Below are positions 23,426-31,357 of a stretch of 64,000 nt of DNA, piece by piece. Location: the NCBI RefSeq assembly GCF_024519315.1, contig NZ_JANIIC010000024.1:62001-126000 (forward strand). Direction: 5' to 3'. Source of the stretch: Streptomyces malaysiensis subsp. samsunensis (lineage in GTDB: Bacteria > Actinomycetota > Actinomycetes > Streptomycetales > Streptomycetaceae). Numbering within the stretch: position 1 is the first letter of the stretch; every line of letters begins with the position of its first letter. Below the pieces are notes generated by a model. The model searched no databases and was not told where the DNA came from. It saw only the letters and a list, made by a program, of their open reading frames with translations. The position numbers and the translations under genes are program-made.

Positions 23426-24535
23426 TCAGCCGACCACCCGTCCCCGCAGCACCACCCGCCGCGGCGTCGTCAGCACTCGCACATCGGCACGCGGATCCGA
23501 GTCGTAGACGACGAGATCGGCGGAGGCACCCTCGGTGAGACCCGGCCGCCCGAGCCAGTCCCGCGCCCCCCAGGTCGCCGCCGAGAGCGCGTCCCGCGCC
23601 GGGATGCCCGCCTTCACCAGCTCGGCGACCTCCTGCCCGACCAGCCCATGGGCCATGCCGCCGCCCGCGTCGGTGCCGGTGTAGATCGGGATGCCCGCGT
23701 CGTAGGCCGCCCGCACCGTCTCGTACCGGCGCTCGTGCAGCCGCCGCATATGGTCGGCCCAGCGCGGGAACCTCGCCTCGCCGCCCAGCGCCAGCCGCGG
23801 GAAGGTGGCGATGGTGACCAGGGTCGGGACGATCGCCACGCCCCGCTCGGCGAACAGCGGGATGGTCTCCTCGGTGAGCCCGGTGGCGTGCTCGACGCAG
23901 TCGATCCCCGCCTCGACCAGCGGGGCCAGGCTCTCCTCGGCGAAACAGTGCGCCGTGACCCGCGCGCCCAGCCGGTGCGCCTCCGCGATGGCCGCCTCGA
24001 CCGCGCCGCGCGGCCAGCAGGACCCCAGGTCACCGGTCTCCCGGTCGATCCAGTCGCCGACCAGCTTGACCCAGCCGTCGCCGCGCCGCGCCTCCGCGGC
24101 CACATAGGCGACCAGGTCCTCGGGCTCGATCTCATACGCGTAGTTGCGGATGTAGCGCCTGGTACGGGCGATATGGCGGCCGGCCCGGATGATGCGGGGC
24201 AGATCCTCGCGGTCGTCGATCCAGCGGGTGTCGGCCGGCGATCCCGCGTCCCGCAGCAGCAGCGCCCCGGCGTCACGGTCGGTCAGCGCCTGTTTCTCGC
24301 TGGTGGAGTCGTCCACCGCGCCATGGGCGTCGAGGCCGACATGGCAGTGGGCGTCGACGAGTCCGGGCAGCACCCAGCCCTCGATCAGCCGGATGTCCCT
24401 GGCCCCGGCCGGCCGCTCGAACGTGATCCGGCCGTCCACCACCCACAGCTCGTCCCGGATGTCCCCGGCAGCGTCGCCGGTGTCCGGTCCGACCAGGATC
24501 CGGCCCTTGATATGGAGCACCGCGCTATCCCTCAT
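23426..24535 (-). CDS. Amidohydrolase family protein
   Basis: A 369-residue metal-dependent hydrolase of the imidazolonepropionase/prolidase-like amidohydrolase group. Metal ligands: HCH in VDAHCHVGL, a Lys at WVKLVGDW that could be carboxylated, His in VTAHCFAEES and CVEHATGL, and Asp in YTGTDAGGG. The small beta-sandwich built from both ends (HIKGRILVG at the start, ADLVVYDSDPRADVRVL at the end) is present. ATG 24535 is used; an in-frame GTG lies 9 nt earlier. The substrate is unknown. It is divergent from the sigma-factor gene, with about 135 nt between. Confidence 0.88.
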   Translation of the reverse strand: MRDSAVLHIKGRILVGPDTGDAAGDIRDELWVVDGRITFERPAGARDIRLIEGWVLPGLVDAHCHVGLDAHGAVDDSTSEKQALTDRDAGALLLRDAGSPADTRWIDDREDLPRIIRAGRHIARTRRYIRNYAYEIEPEDLVAYVAAEARRGDGWVKLVGDWIDRETGDLGSCWPRGAVEAAIAEAHRLGARVTAHCFAEESLAPLVEAGIDCVEHATGLTEETIPLFAERGVAIVPTLVTIATFPRLALGGEARFPRWADHMRRLHERRYETVRAAYDAGIPIYTGTDAGGGMAHGLVGQEVAELVKAGIPARDALSAATWGARDWLGRPGLTEGASADLVVYDSDPRADVRVLTTPRRVVLRGRVVG

Positions 24536-24671
24536 GCAACGCACTGTACGAGACCGGGGCAGGGCGTTGACCGGCCAATTCCCAGGAGCCGGAACGGCGC
24601 CACTCGAACAACTTGCGCAGCGCTGCTACGCTCACGCAACCCGCCGGACGAGCGGCAGTGAGGAGGTCCTC

Positions 24672-25556
24672 GTGAGCGCTCCGACCGATGACGCGGCCGC
24701 CGCGAGCACCGCGCGAGCCGTACCGATGGACACGACGCGCACGACGGACCCACCACGGGCCGCAGCACCGGAGGCGCCCGACGCGCCGGAGGGCCCCGAC
24801 GACTTATCGGCCGACGCCCACCCCGACTTACCGGCCGGCTCACCGGCCACTGGGCACCCCGACCCACCGGCCGCCCCGCACGCCGACTTACAGACCGCCG
24901 CCTCCCACCCCGATCCACCCGACCCACAAGCCGAGTTCCGGGACTTCTTCGAGCGGCACCACGCCGAGCTGGCCCGCCTCGCCCATCTGCTGCTCGGCAG
25001 CTCCGACGGGGCGGACGACCTGGCGGCCGACGCGCTGGTGGCGGTCTGGCACCAGTGGGACCGGGTGCGGGCCGCCGACCATCCGGCCGCGTACGCCCGG
25101 GGCGTGGTCGCCAATCTGGCCCGCTCCCGGATCCGCAGCCTGGTGCGCGAGCGGCGGCGGGTGGCGCTCTTCTCCTCGCAGCGCTCCGACCATGTGGACG
25201 ACCCGGATGTGTCCGCCGTGGTGGATGTGCAGGCCGCGCTGGTCCGGCTGCCGTTCCGCAAGCGGGCGTGTGTGGTGCTGCGGCACGCGTTCGACCTCTC
25301 CGAGCGGGAGACGGCCCGTACGCTGGGCATTTCGGTGGGCACGGTCAAGAGTCAGACCTCCCGCGGAATCGCCGAGCTGGAGCGGCTGCTCGGCCCTCCG
25401 GACGGCGAGGGCGAGCTGCCCGGGGCGACGGACGCGGGGCGGACGGTACGGACGCTCCGCTCCGGGAACACAGGTCCCACGGGCACAGGTCCCGCGGGCC
25501 CCGCTCGTCACTCGGGTCATATGGGCCACGCCGGGCACGCAGGAGGGGGCAGTTGA
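24672..25556 (+). CDS. SigE-family ECF-type RNA polymerase sigma factor
   Basis: A 294-residue sigma factor. Region 2 is at about residues 95-165 (LARLAHLLLGSSDGADDLAADALVAVW) and region 4 at about 180-240 (ERETARTLGISVGTVKSQTSRG helix-turn-helix). It has an unusual 85-residue N-terminal extension rich in Asp, Ala, Pro and Thr, and a 45-residue Gly/His/Thr tail. Three TTA leucine codons (codons 45, 53, 73) lie in the extension, so synthesis from this start should depend on the bldA tRNA. GTG 24672 has AGGAGG 5 nt upstream. The stop overlaps the next gene as TGATG, which points to an anti-sigma-like partner. Confidence 0.88.
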   Translation: MSAPTDDAAAASTARAVPMDTTRTTDPPRAAAPEAPDAPEGPDDLSADAHPDLPAGSPATGHPDPPAAPHADLQTAASHPDPPDPQAEFRDFFERHHAELARLAHLLLGSSDGADDLAADALVAVWHQWDRVRAADHPAAYARGVVANLARSRIRSLVRERRRVALFSSQRSDHVDDPDVSAVVDVQAALVRLPFRKRACVVLRHAFDLSERETARTLGISVGTVKSQTSRGIAELERLLGPPDGEGELPGATDAGRTVRTLRSGNTGPTGTGPAGPARHSGHMGHAGHAGGGS

Positions 25557-26368
25557 TGATCGAGCATCGCGAGCGCGCCGAGGGCCGCGATGTCGTCGCC
25601 GAGCTGCGTGCGGCCGCCGCCTCCCATGAACCGGACCGGAGCAGGATGCTGGCGAGGGTCACGGCGGGCATGGCGGCCGATGACCGACGCCGGAGCCGGG
25701 ACCCGCGGATGGGCCCGCGCCGGCCCCGGATGGTGGGCCCGGTCGCCGGGCTGGCGGCGGCGGTCGCCGCGACGGGCCTCGTGGTGCTGGCCACGGACGG
25801 TGCCGAGCGGCCGCAGACGGTGCGCACCTCGAGCGAACCCGCCGTGCCCCCTGCGGGCGCGGGCACGGACACACGGCCCGGGGAGGAGCCGGGCACCGGG
25901 TCGCAGAGCGAAGCTGAGCGGCACACGCCGAGCGCCTATCCCACCGCGGCCGGTCCAAACCACCTCGCCGAGCCGACCGTACGGTCCAAGGGCGCCATCA
26001 ACGCCCATTCCAACCCTTACTGGGCGCAGAGTGACATCACGCTCACCATCGGCAGGCCGCTGACCTCGCTGACGGTGGAGCTGCGGGTCGCGGAGACCGG
26101 GGGTGTGCGGTCCACCGGCTCCTGGAGCTCGCTGCCGACCTCCGATATGACCGCCGCCACGCATATCGAGGACGGTGCGCTGGTCTACCGCTGGACGCTC
26201 CGGAAGGGTGCGACCGTACCCGCGGGCCGGTTCGTCTTCGCGGGGCAGTACAACCACGCCGAGGGCGAGCGGGACAACGGCCGGGACGCCTACTCGGCCT
26301 CGGGCAACGGTGACTCCGGGGCCTTCGCGGTGCGGGGCGACTTCCCCCGGTTCACCGTGGGAGATTGA
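25556..26368 (+). CDS. Single-pass membrane protein coupled to the sigma factor
   Basis: A 270-residue protein. The short basic N-terminal domain (about 1-62) would be cytoplasmic, followed by one membrane helix (GPVAGLAAAVAATGLVVLA), a disordered Pro/Gly/Thr/Glu stretch, and an extracytoplasmic beta-rich domain of about 120 residues containing NPYWAQSDITLTIG, LTVELRVAETGG and FVFAGQYNHAEG. No zinc-finger HXXXCXXC anti-sigma motif is visible. Position and topology suggest it senses an outside signal and controls the sigma factor, but this is inference. The outer domain is vaguely like a carbohydrate-binding beta-sandwich. Confidence 0.75.
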   Translation: MIEHRERAEGRDVVAELRAAAASHEPDRSRMLARVTAGMAADDRRRSRDPRMGPRRPRMVGPVAGLAAAVAATGLVVLATDGAERPQTVRTSSEPAVPPAGAGTDTRPGEEPGTGSQSEAERHTPSAYPTAAGPNHLAEPTVRSKGAINAHSNPYWAQSDITLTIGRPLTSLTVELRVAETGGVRSTGSWSSLPTSDMTAATHIEDGALVYRWTLRKGATVPAGRFVFAGQYNHAEGERDNGRDAYSASGNGDSGAFAVRGDFPRFTVGD

Positions 26369-26688
26369 ATTCATGGCAGCTTGGCCAGAAATTCTCCGCG
26401 TTTTTCCGCTACTGCTTCCACATTCGTCTGCCCGCTTTTGTGATTCCTAAACACAAAATTTTTTCACGGGATCCTGATCCCGTAATTCAAGACGGTCACC
26501 GGGCGATTACGCACATGTGACGGACCACACATGAGATTCACTTTGCCCCGGTATCTCCCCCACAAATCAGCCTCTTTCGGCGTGCGGCCGCGCGCACGCG
26601 CGCTCCCGCGTGATAACACGACCACCCCCTTTCGCGTAACCCCCCACCGCGATGCATTTTCCGATTCTGCTGGGTAAATTGAATTTGC
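26369..26688. promoter_or_regulatory. Unusually AT-rich leader/promoter region of ectABCD
   Basis: About 320 bases, clearly lower in GC than the surroundings. It contains a 7-bp hairpin ACGGGAT/ATCCCGT (26466-26483) next to an A/T run, which may end the upstream operon, and an inverted repeat CATGTG (26514-26519) and CACATG (26528-26533) that could be a regulator site. No clear ribosome site precedes ectA; TAAATT stands a few bases before the ATG, so a leaderless or short-leader transcript is possible. No gene is visible. Confidence 0.45.
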
Positions 26689-27249
26689 ATGACCGCCGCA
26701 CAAGCAGACCTTGTCCGTAGCGAATTGGATTTGCCGGAGGACCTGACCCTCGACACCCCGCGCGTCGAGGACGGAGCCGCGATCTGGCGAATCGCACGCG
26801 ACTCCAAAGCCCTGGACCTCAACTCCTCCTACAGCTACCTCCTGTGGTGCCGCGACTTCGCCGCCACATCCGTGGTGGCGCGCGACGCCGACGGCGGACC
26901 GGTCGGCTTCATCACCGGCTACGTCCGCCCCGAGCGCCCCGAGACCCTGGTCGTCTGGCAGGTCGCCGTCGACCACGCCCGGCGTGGCCGCGGACTGGCC
27001 GCCACCCTGCTGGACGGGCTGGTCAAGCGGGTCGCCGCGACGGGCGTCCGCGGCATCGAGACGACGATCACCCCGGACAACACCGCCTCGAACCGGCTGT
27101 TCACCTCGTTCGCCGAGCGGCATCAAGCGCCGGTCGAGCGTGAGGTGCTCTTCCACGGCGGACTGTTCCCCGACGGTGCGCACGAGCCCGAGGTGCTCTA
27201 CCGCATCGGTCCGCTCGGCTCCCTCGGACCGAGCCCCGACCGGACCTGA
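26689..27249 (+). CDS. ectA: L-2,4-diaminobutyric acid acetyltransferase EctA
   Basis: A 186-residue GNAT acetyltransferase that acetylates diaminobutyrate to N-gamma-acetyl-DABA, the second step of ectoine synthesis. Typical EctA sequence: DGAAIWRIARDSKALDLNSSY near residue 28, SYLLWCRDFAATSVVA, the acetyl-CoA loop VDHARRGRGLAATLLD and TITPDNTASNRLF. It opens the ectABCD operon, 61 nt before ectB. Acts in the cytosol under osmotic or heat stress. Confidence 0.96.
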   Translation: MTAAQADLVRSELDLPEDLTLDTPRVEDGAAIWRIARDSKALDLNSSYSYLLWCRDFAATSVVARDADGGPVGFITGYVRPERPETLVVWQVAVDHARRGRGLAATLLDGLVKRVAATGVRGIETTITPDNTASNRLFTSFAERHQAPVEREVLFHGGLFPDGAHEPEVLYRIGPLGSLGPSPDRT

Positions 27250-27310
27250 CCCCCACCTCGATCCCCCTCGAACCCTCACCCCCCTCACACCCCTCTCCCA
27301 GGAGAACGCT

Positions 27311-28573
27311 GTGACCATCACCCCGCCCGCCCTGAGCGTCTTCGAGGCCCTGGAGTCGGAGGTGCGCAGCTACTGCCGTGGCTGGCCCGCCGTCTTCGAC
27401 CGCGCGCAGGGCAGCCACATGTACGACGAGGACGGCCACACGTACCTCGACTTCTTCGCCGGAGCCGGGTCGCTCAACTACGGCCACAACAACCCGGTGC
27501 TGAAACGGGCGCTGATCGACTACATCGAGCGTGACGGCGTCACGCACGGCCTGGACATGTCCACCACGGCCAAGCGCGCGTTCCTCGAATCGTTCCAGAA
27601 CCACATCCTGCGCCCGCGCGATCTGCCCTACAAGGTCATGTTCCCGGGCCCGACCGGCACCAACGCCGTCGAGGCCGCCCTGAAGCTGGCCCGTAAGGTC
27701 AAGGGCCGCGAGGCCATCGTCTCCTTCACCAACGCCTTCCACGGCATGTCGCTGGGCTCACTGGCCGTGACCGGCAACGCCTTCAAGCGCGCCGGTGCGG
27801 GCATCCCGCTGGTCCACGGCACCCCGATGCCGTTCGACAACTACTTCGACGGCACGGTCCCGGACTTCCTGTGGTTCGAGCGGCTGCTGGAGGACCAGGG
27901 CTCCGGTCTCAACCAGCCCGCCGCCGTGATCGTCGAGACCGTACAGGGCGAGGGCGGCATCAACGTGGCGCGGCCCGAGTGGCTGCGCGCCCTGGCCGAG
28001 CTGTGCGAGCGCCAGGACATGCTGCTGATCGTCGACGACATCCAGATGGGCTGCGGCCGCACGGGCGCCTTCTTCTCCTTCGAGGAGGCGGGCATCACCC
28101 CGGACATCGTGACCGTCTCCAAGTCCATCAGCGGCTACGGCATGCCGATGTCACTCGCCCTCTTCAAGCCCGAGCTGGACATCTGGGAGCCCGGCGAGCA
28201 CAACGGCACCTTCCGCGGCAACAACCCCGCGTTCGTGACCGCCGCCGCGACCCTGGACACCTACTGGGCCGACGGCCAGATGGAGAAGCAGACCCTGGCC
28301 CGCGGCGAGCAGGTCGAGCAGGCCCTGCGCGCCATCTGCGAGGAGCAGTCCGGCACCCGGTTCCGCGGCCGCGGCCTGGTGTGGGGGCTGGAGTTCGACG
28401 ACAAGCCGCGCGCCACCGCGGTCTGCCGGCGCGCCTTCGAGCTGGGGCTGCTGCTGGAGACGTCCGGCCCCGAGAGCGAGGTCGTCAAGCTGCTGCCCGC
28501 GCTGACGATCTCCCCCGATGACCTGGACGAGGGGCTGCGGACCCTCGCCCGCGCGGTCCGCGAGACCGCATGA
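27311..28573 (+). CDS. ectB: Diaminobutyrate-2-oxoglutarate transaminase EctB
   Basis: A 420-residue class III PLP aminotransferase that makes L-2,4-diaminobutyrate from aspartate semialdehyde and glutamate, the first step of ectoine synthesis. Motifs: YLDFFAGAGSLNYGHNNP, FPGPTGTNAVEAALKLAR, FTNAFHGMSLG, LLIVDDIQMGCGRTG with the PLP-pyridine Asp, and the Schiff-base Lys in TVSKSISGYG. GTG 27311 follows GGAGAA. Length and motifs are all normal. Confidence 0.97.
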   Translation: MTITPPALSVFEALESEVRSYCRGWPAVFDRAQGSHMYDEDGHTYLDFFAGAGSLNYGHNNPVLKRALIDYIERDGVTHGLDMSTTAKRAFLESFQNHILRPRDLPYKVMFPGPTGTNAVEAALKLARKVKGREAIVSFTNAFHGMSLGSLAVTGNAFKRAGAGIPLVHGTPMPFDNYFDGTVPDFLWFERLLEDQGSGLNQPAAVIVETVQGEGGINVARPEWLRALAELCERQDMLLIVDDIQMGCGRTGAFFSFEEAGITPDIVTVSKSISGYGMPMSLALFKPELDIWEPGEHNGTFRGNNPAFVTAAATLDTYWADGQMEKQTLARGEQVEQALRAICEEQSGTRFRGRGLVWGLEFDDKPRATAVCRRAFELGLLLETSGPESEVVKLLPALTISPDDLDEGLRTLARAVRETA

Positions 28574-28613
28574 TCCTCCCGCACCGCAGAGAAGAGAAAG
28601 GCAAGAACTCACC

Positions 28614-29018
28614 GTGATCGTCCGATCCTTCAAGGACATCGAGGACACCGAGAGGCATGTGAGGTCCAAGTCCGGCACCTGGGAGAGCAAGCGCATCGTG
28701 CTCGCCAAGGAGGGCGTCGGCTTCTCGTTGCACGAGACCATCCTCTACGCGGGCACCGAGACGTCGATGTGGTACGCCAACCACATCGAGGCGGTGCTGT
28801 GCGTCGAGGGCGAGGCCGAGCTCACCAACGACGAGACCGGTGAGAAGCACTGGATCACGCCCGGCACCATGTATCTGCTCGACGGACATGAGAAGCACAC
28901 GATGCGCCCCAAAACGGATTTCCGGTGCGTCTGTGTATTCAACCCGCCGATCACCGGACGGGAGGACCATGATGAGAACGGCGTATACCCGCTGATCACC
29001 GAGACCGAGGAGGCATGA
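28614..29018 (+). CDS. ectC: L-ectoine synthase EctC
   Basis: A 134-residue cupin that cyclises N-gamma-acetyl-diaminobutyrate to ectoine with release of water. Conserved features: IVRSFKDIEDTERHV at the start, FSLHETILYAGTETSMWY, the iron-site region HIEAVLCVEGEAEL, TPGTMYLLDGHEKH and CVFNPPITG. GTG 28614 is chosen since the family starts with this MIVR motif. It ends 4 nt before ectD. Confidence 0.97.
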   Translation: MIVRSFKDIEDTERHVRSKSGTWESKRIVLAKEGVGFSLHETILYAGTETSMWYANHIEAVLCVEGEAELTNDETGEKHWITPGTMYLLDGHEKHTMRPKTDFRCVCVFNPPITGREDHDENGVYPLITETEEA

Positions 29019-29022
29019 ACCG

Positions 29023-29910
29023 ATGACCGCGGTCACTGACCTGTACCCGACCCGTGGGGCTGTGGAGGTGGCGACTCCGCGCGTGGACCCCGTGGTGTGG
29101 TCCGAGCCCGGAGCCCCGGGGCCGCTGCAACCGTCCGAGCTGAGCGATTTCGATCGCGACGGCTTCCTGGCGATCGATGAGCTGATCACTCCGGATGAGG
29201 TGGCGGAATACCGCGCCGAATTGGACCGGATGATCGCCGATCCGGACGTGCGCGCCGACGAACGCTCGATCATCGAGCCGACGTCGCAGGACGTACGGTC
29301 GGTGTTCGAGGTGCACCGGATCAGCGAGGTCTTCGCCAAACTGGTGCGCGACCCGCGTGTGGTGGGCCGCGCTCGGCACATCCTCGGCTCGGACGTCTAC
29401 GTCCACCAGAGCCGGATCAATGTCAAGCCGGGCTTTGGCGCCTCGGGCTTCTACTGGCACTCGGACTTCGAGACCTGGCACGCCGAGGACGGGCTGCCGA
29501 ACATGCGGACCGTGTCGGTCTCGGTCGCGCTCACCGAGAACTTCGCGCACAACGGCAGCTTGATGATCATGCCGGGCTCGCACCGCACCTTCCTGGGCTG
29601 TGCGGGCGCGACACCGAAGGACAACTACAAGAAGTCGCTCCAGATGCAGGACGCGGGCACCCCGTCCGACGAGGCGCTCAGCGGCTTCGCCGACAAGCAC
29701 GGCATCAGACAGTTCACCGGCAAGCCCGGCTCGGCGGTCTGGTTCGACTGCAACTGCATGCACGGGTCCGGCGACAACATCACGCCGTTCTCCCGCAGCA
29801 ATGTGTTCATCGTGTTCAACAGCGTGGAGAACACCGCGGTCGAGCCGTTCGCCGCGCCGGTCCCCCGGCCGGACTTCATCGGTGCGAGGGACTTCACGCC
29901 CGTACGGTGA
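29023..29910 (+). CDS. ectD: Ectoine hydroxylase EctD
   Basis: A 295-residue Fe(II)/2-oxoglutarate dioxygenase that converts ectoine to 5-hydroxyectoine. The iron facial triad is visible as H and D in FYWHSDFETWH and the distal His in CNCMHGSGDNIT; the family signature stretch around FYWHSDFETWHAEDGLP is complete. Length is as expected. It is the last gene of the operon and is followed by a strong terminator, so the cell probably makes both ectoine and hydroxyectoine. Confidence 0.97.
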   Translation: MTAVTDLYPTRGAVEVATPRVDPVVWSEPGAPGPLQPSELSDFDRDGFLAIDELITPDEVAEYRAELDRMIADPDVRADERSIIEPTSQDVRSVFEVHRISEVFAKLVRDPRVVGRARHILGSDVYVHQSRINVKPGFGASGFYWHSDFETWHAEDGLPNMRTVSVSVALTENFAHNGSLMIMPGSHRTFLGCAGATPKDNYKKSLQMQDAGTPSDEALSGFADKHGIRQFTGKPGSAVWFDCNCMHGSGDNITPFSRSNVFIVFNSVENTAVEPFAAPVPRPDFIGARDFTPVR

Positions 29911-29940
29911 CAACCGCCGTGCGCTGATGTGACGTCCGTG

Positions 29941-29982
29941 ATCTGAGGGAAGTCGGAGTGCCCCGGCTTCCCTCAGATTTTT
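29941..29982 (+). terminator. Rho-independent terminator of ectABCD
   Basis: Perfect 12-bp stem, ATCTGAGGGAAG at 29941-29952 and its complement at 29967-29978, with a 14-nt loop and a TTTTT run at 29978-29982. It lies 30 nt after the ectD stop. Confidence 0.95.
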
Positions 29983-30044
29983 GCCCGGTCCCTTTGCGCC
30001 ACCCGCCTGTTTGGCCCGTCAGGCTCTGGCCGCGGGGAGCCGCC

Positions 30045-31091
30045 TCAGCCGGACAGCTTCTCCAGCAGCCGGTCCACATCGGCCGCGGTGTTGTAGAGGT
30101 GGAAGGAGGCGCGGAGGTTACCGGCCCGCGCCGAGACATGGACCTCCGCCTCCGCCAGCCGGGGCGCGGCGTCGCCCAGGCCGGGCACGGAGACGATGGC
30201 CGAGCCGGGGGCGGCGATGGGCCGGTGGCCGAGTCCGATGACCCCGTCCCGGAAGCGGTCGGCGAGCTCGCGGTCATGGGCGGCGATGGCCTCGGTACCC
30301 AGCTCCTCGATCAGCGCCAGGGAGTGCCGGGCCGCCACGTAGGAGTAGACGCTCGGGCTCTCGTCGAAGCGGCGGGCGGAGTGGGCGAGTTCCTCCACCG
30401 GGCCGTAGCAGCTGTCCCAGGGCTTCTCGCCCGCGACCCAGCCCGCGAAGACGGGGGTGAGTCCGCCGAGGTCCTCCGGCACGGTCAGGAAGGCGGCACC
30501 GCGCGGACACATCAGCCACTTGTAGGCCACGCAGACGGTGTAGTCGGCCTCGTCGGCGTTCACCGGGAACCAGCCGGCCGCCTGGCTGACGTCCACCAGG
30601 GTGCGGGCCCCATGGGTCCGGGCCGCCTCCCGGATGGCGTCGAGATCGGCGATCCGCCCATCCGCCGACTGGACCGCGCTCACGGCCACCAGCGCCGTAC
30701 CGGGCCGTACCGCCTCCGCGATCTCCTCCAGCGGGACGATGCGCAGCTTGAGGTCGCCGCGGACGGCGAAGGGGTTGACCAGGGAGCTGAAGTCGCCCTC
30801 GGCCACCAGGACTTCGGCGCCGGGCGGCAGCGAGGTGGCGATCATCCCCGCGTACACGGCGACGGAGCTGCCCGCCGCGACCCGCCGGGCCGGTACGCCG
30901 ACCAGCCGGGCGTAGGCGGCGCGGGCCGCCTCGACCGCCTCGAAGGCCACGTCGACGATGGGCTGTCCGGCGGCCGAGCCGTCGAGGACCGCCTGCACGG
31001 CGGCTACGGAGCGTGCGGGGATCAGACCGCTGGACGCGGTGGTGAGATACGTCGTGTGTGGCGCGAATTCGGCGCCCGCCAGGCTCTCCAT
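30045..31091 (-). CDS. Aminotransferase class V family protein
   Basis: A 348-residue PLP enzyme of fold type I, in the cysteine desulfurase/isopenicillin-N-epimerase-like class V group. LTTASSGLIPARSV is near the N-terminus, LVDVSQAAGWFPV holds the PLP Asp, and the Schiff-base Lys is in CVAYKWLMCPRG. The C-terminal small domain is complete (VHVSARAGNLRASFHLYNT). ATG 31091 is used over an upstream TTG. It lacks the Cys-containing loop of active desulfurases, so a transaminase or kynureninase-like reaction is also possible. It stands alone. Confidence 0.87.
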   Translation of the reverse strand: MESLAGAEFAPHTTYLTTASSGLIPARSVAAVQAVLDGSAAGQPIVDVAFEAVEAARAAYARLVGVPARRVAAGSSVAVYAGMIATSLPPGAEVLVAEGDFSSLVNPFAVRGDLKLRIVPLEEIAEAVRPGTALVAVSAVQSADGRIADLDAIREAARTHGARTLVDVSQAAGWFPVNADEADYTVCVAYKWLMCPRGAAFLTVPEDLGGLTPVFAGWVAGEKPWDSCYGPVEELAHSARRFDESPSVYSYVAARHSLALIEELGTEAIAAHDRELADRFRDGVIGLGHRPIAAPGSAIVSVPGLGDAAPRLAEAEVHVSARAGNLRASFHLYNTAADVDRLLEKLSG

Positions 31092-31357
31092 GTCCAACCA
31101 CTATGGAACGCGCTCACCCCGGCGTCCATCGCGATTTCTTGTGGGATGCCTTCAAGCGATCCTTATGCATCCCCGCTGACCTGCGGCGATTCCTCCACGT
31201 GGCACGGCACCCGGGTGAACACACCCCGCGGATCGGCCGCATCAGGCCGGCCGCGCCAGGCCCCGGGCGCCCTACGACGGCCGCGGGCATGCCGAAACGG
31301 CCGCCGGACACGCGGGTCAGGTCCGCGGGTCCGGCGGCCGTGCCGTCGTTCCGGGCG

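Noticed and set aside
26466..26483. A strong terminator for the sigma/membrane-protein operon
   Set aside because: The stem is only 7 bp, and the A/T run lies before it on the plus strand rather than after it, so I list it only as part of the control region.
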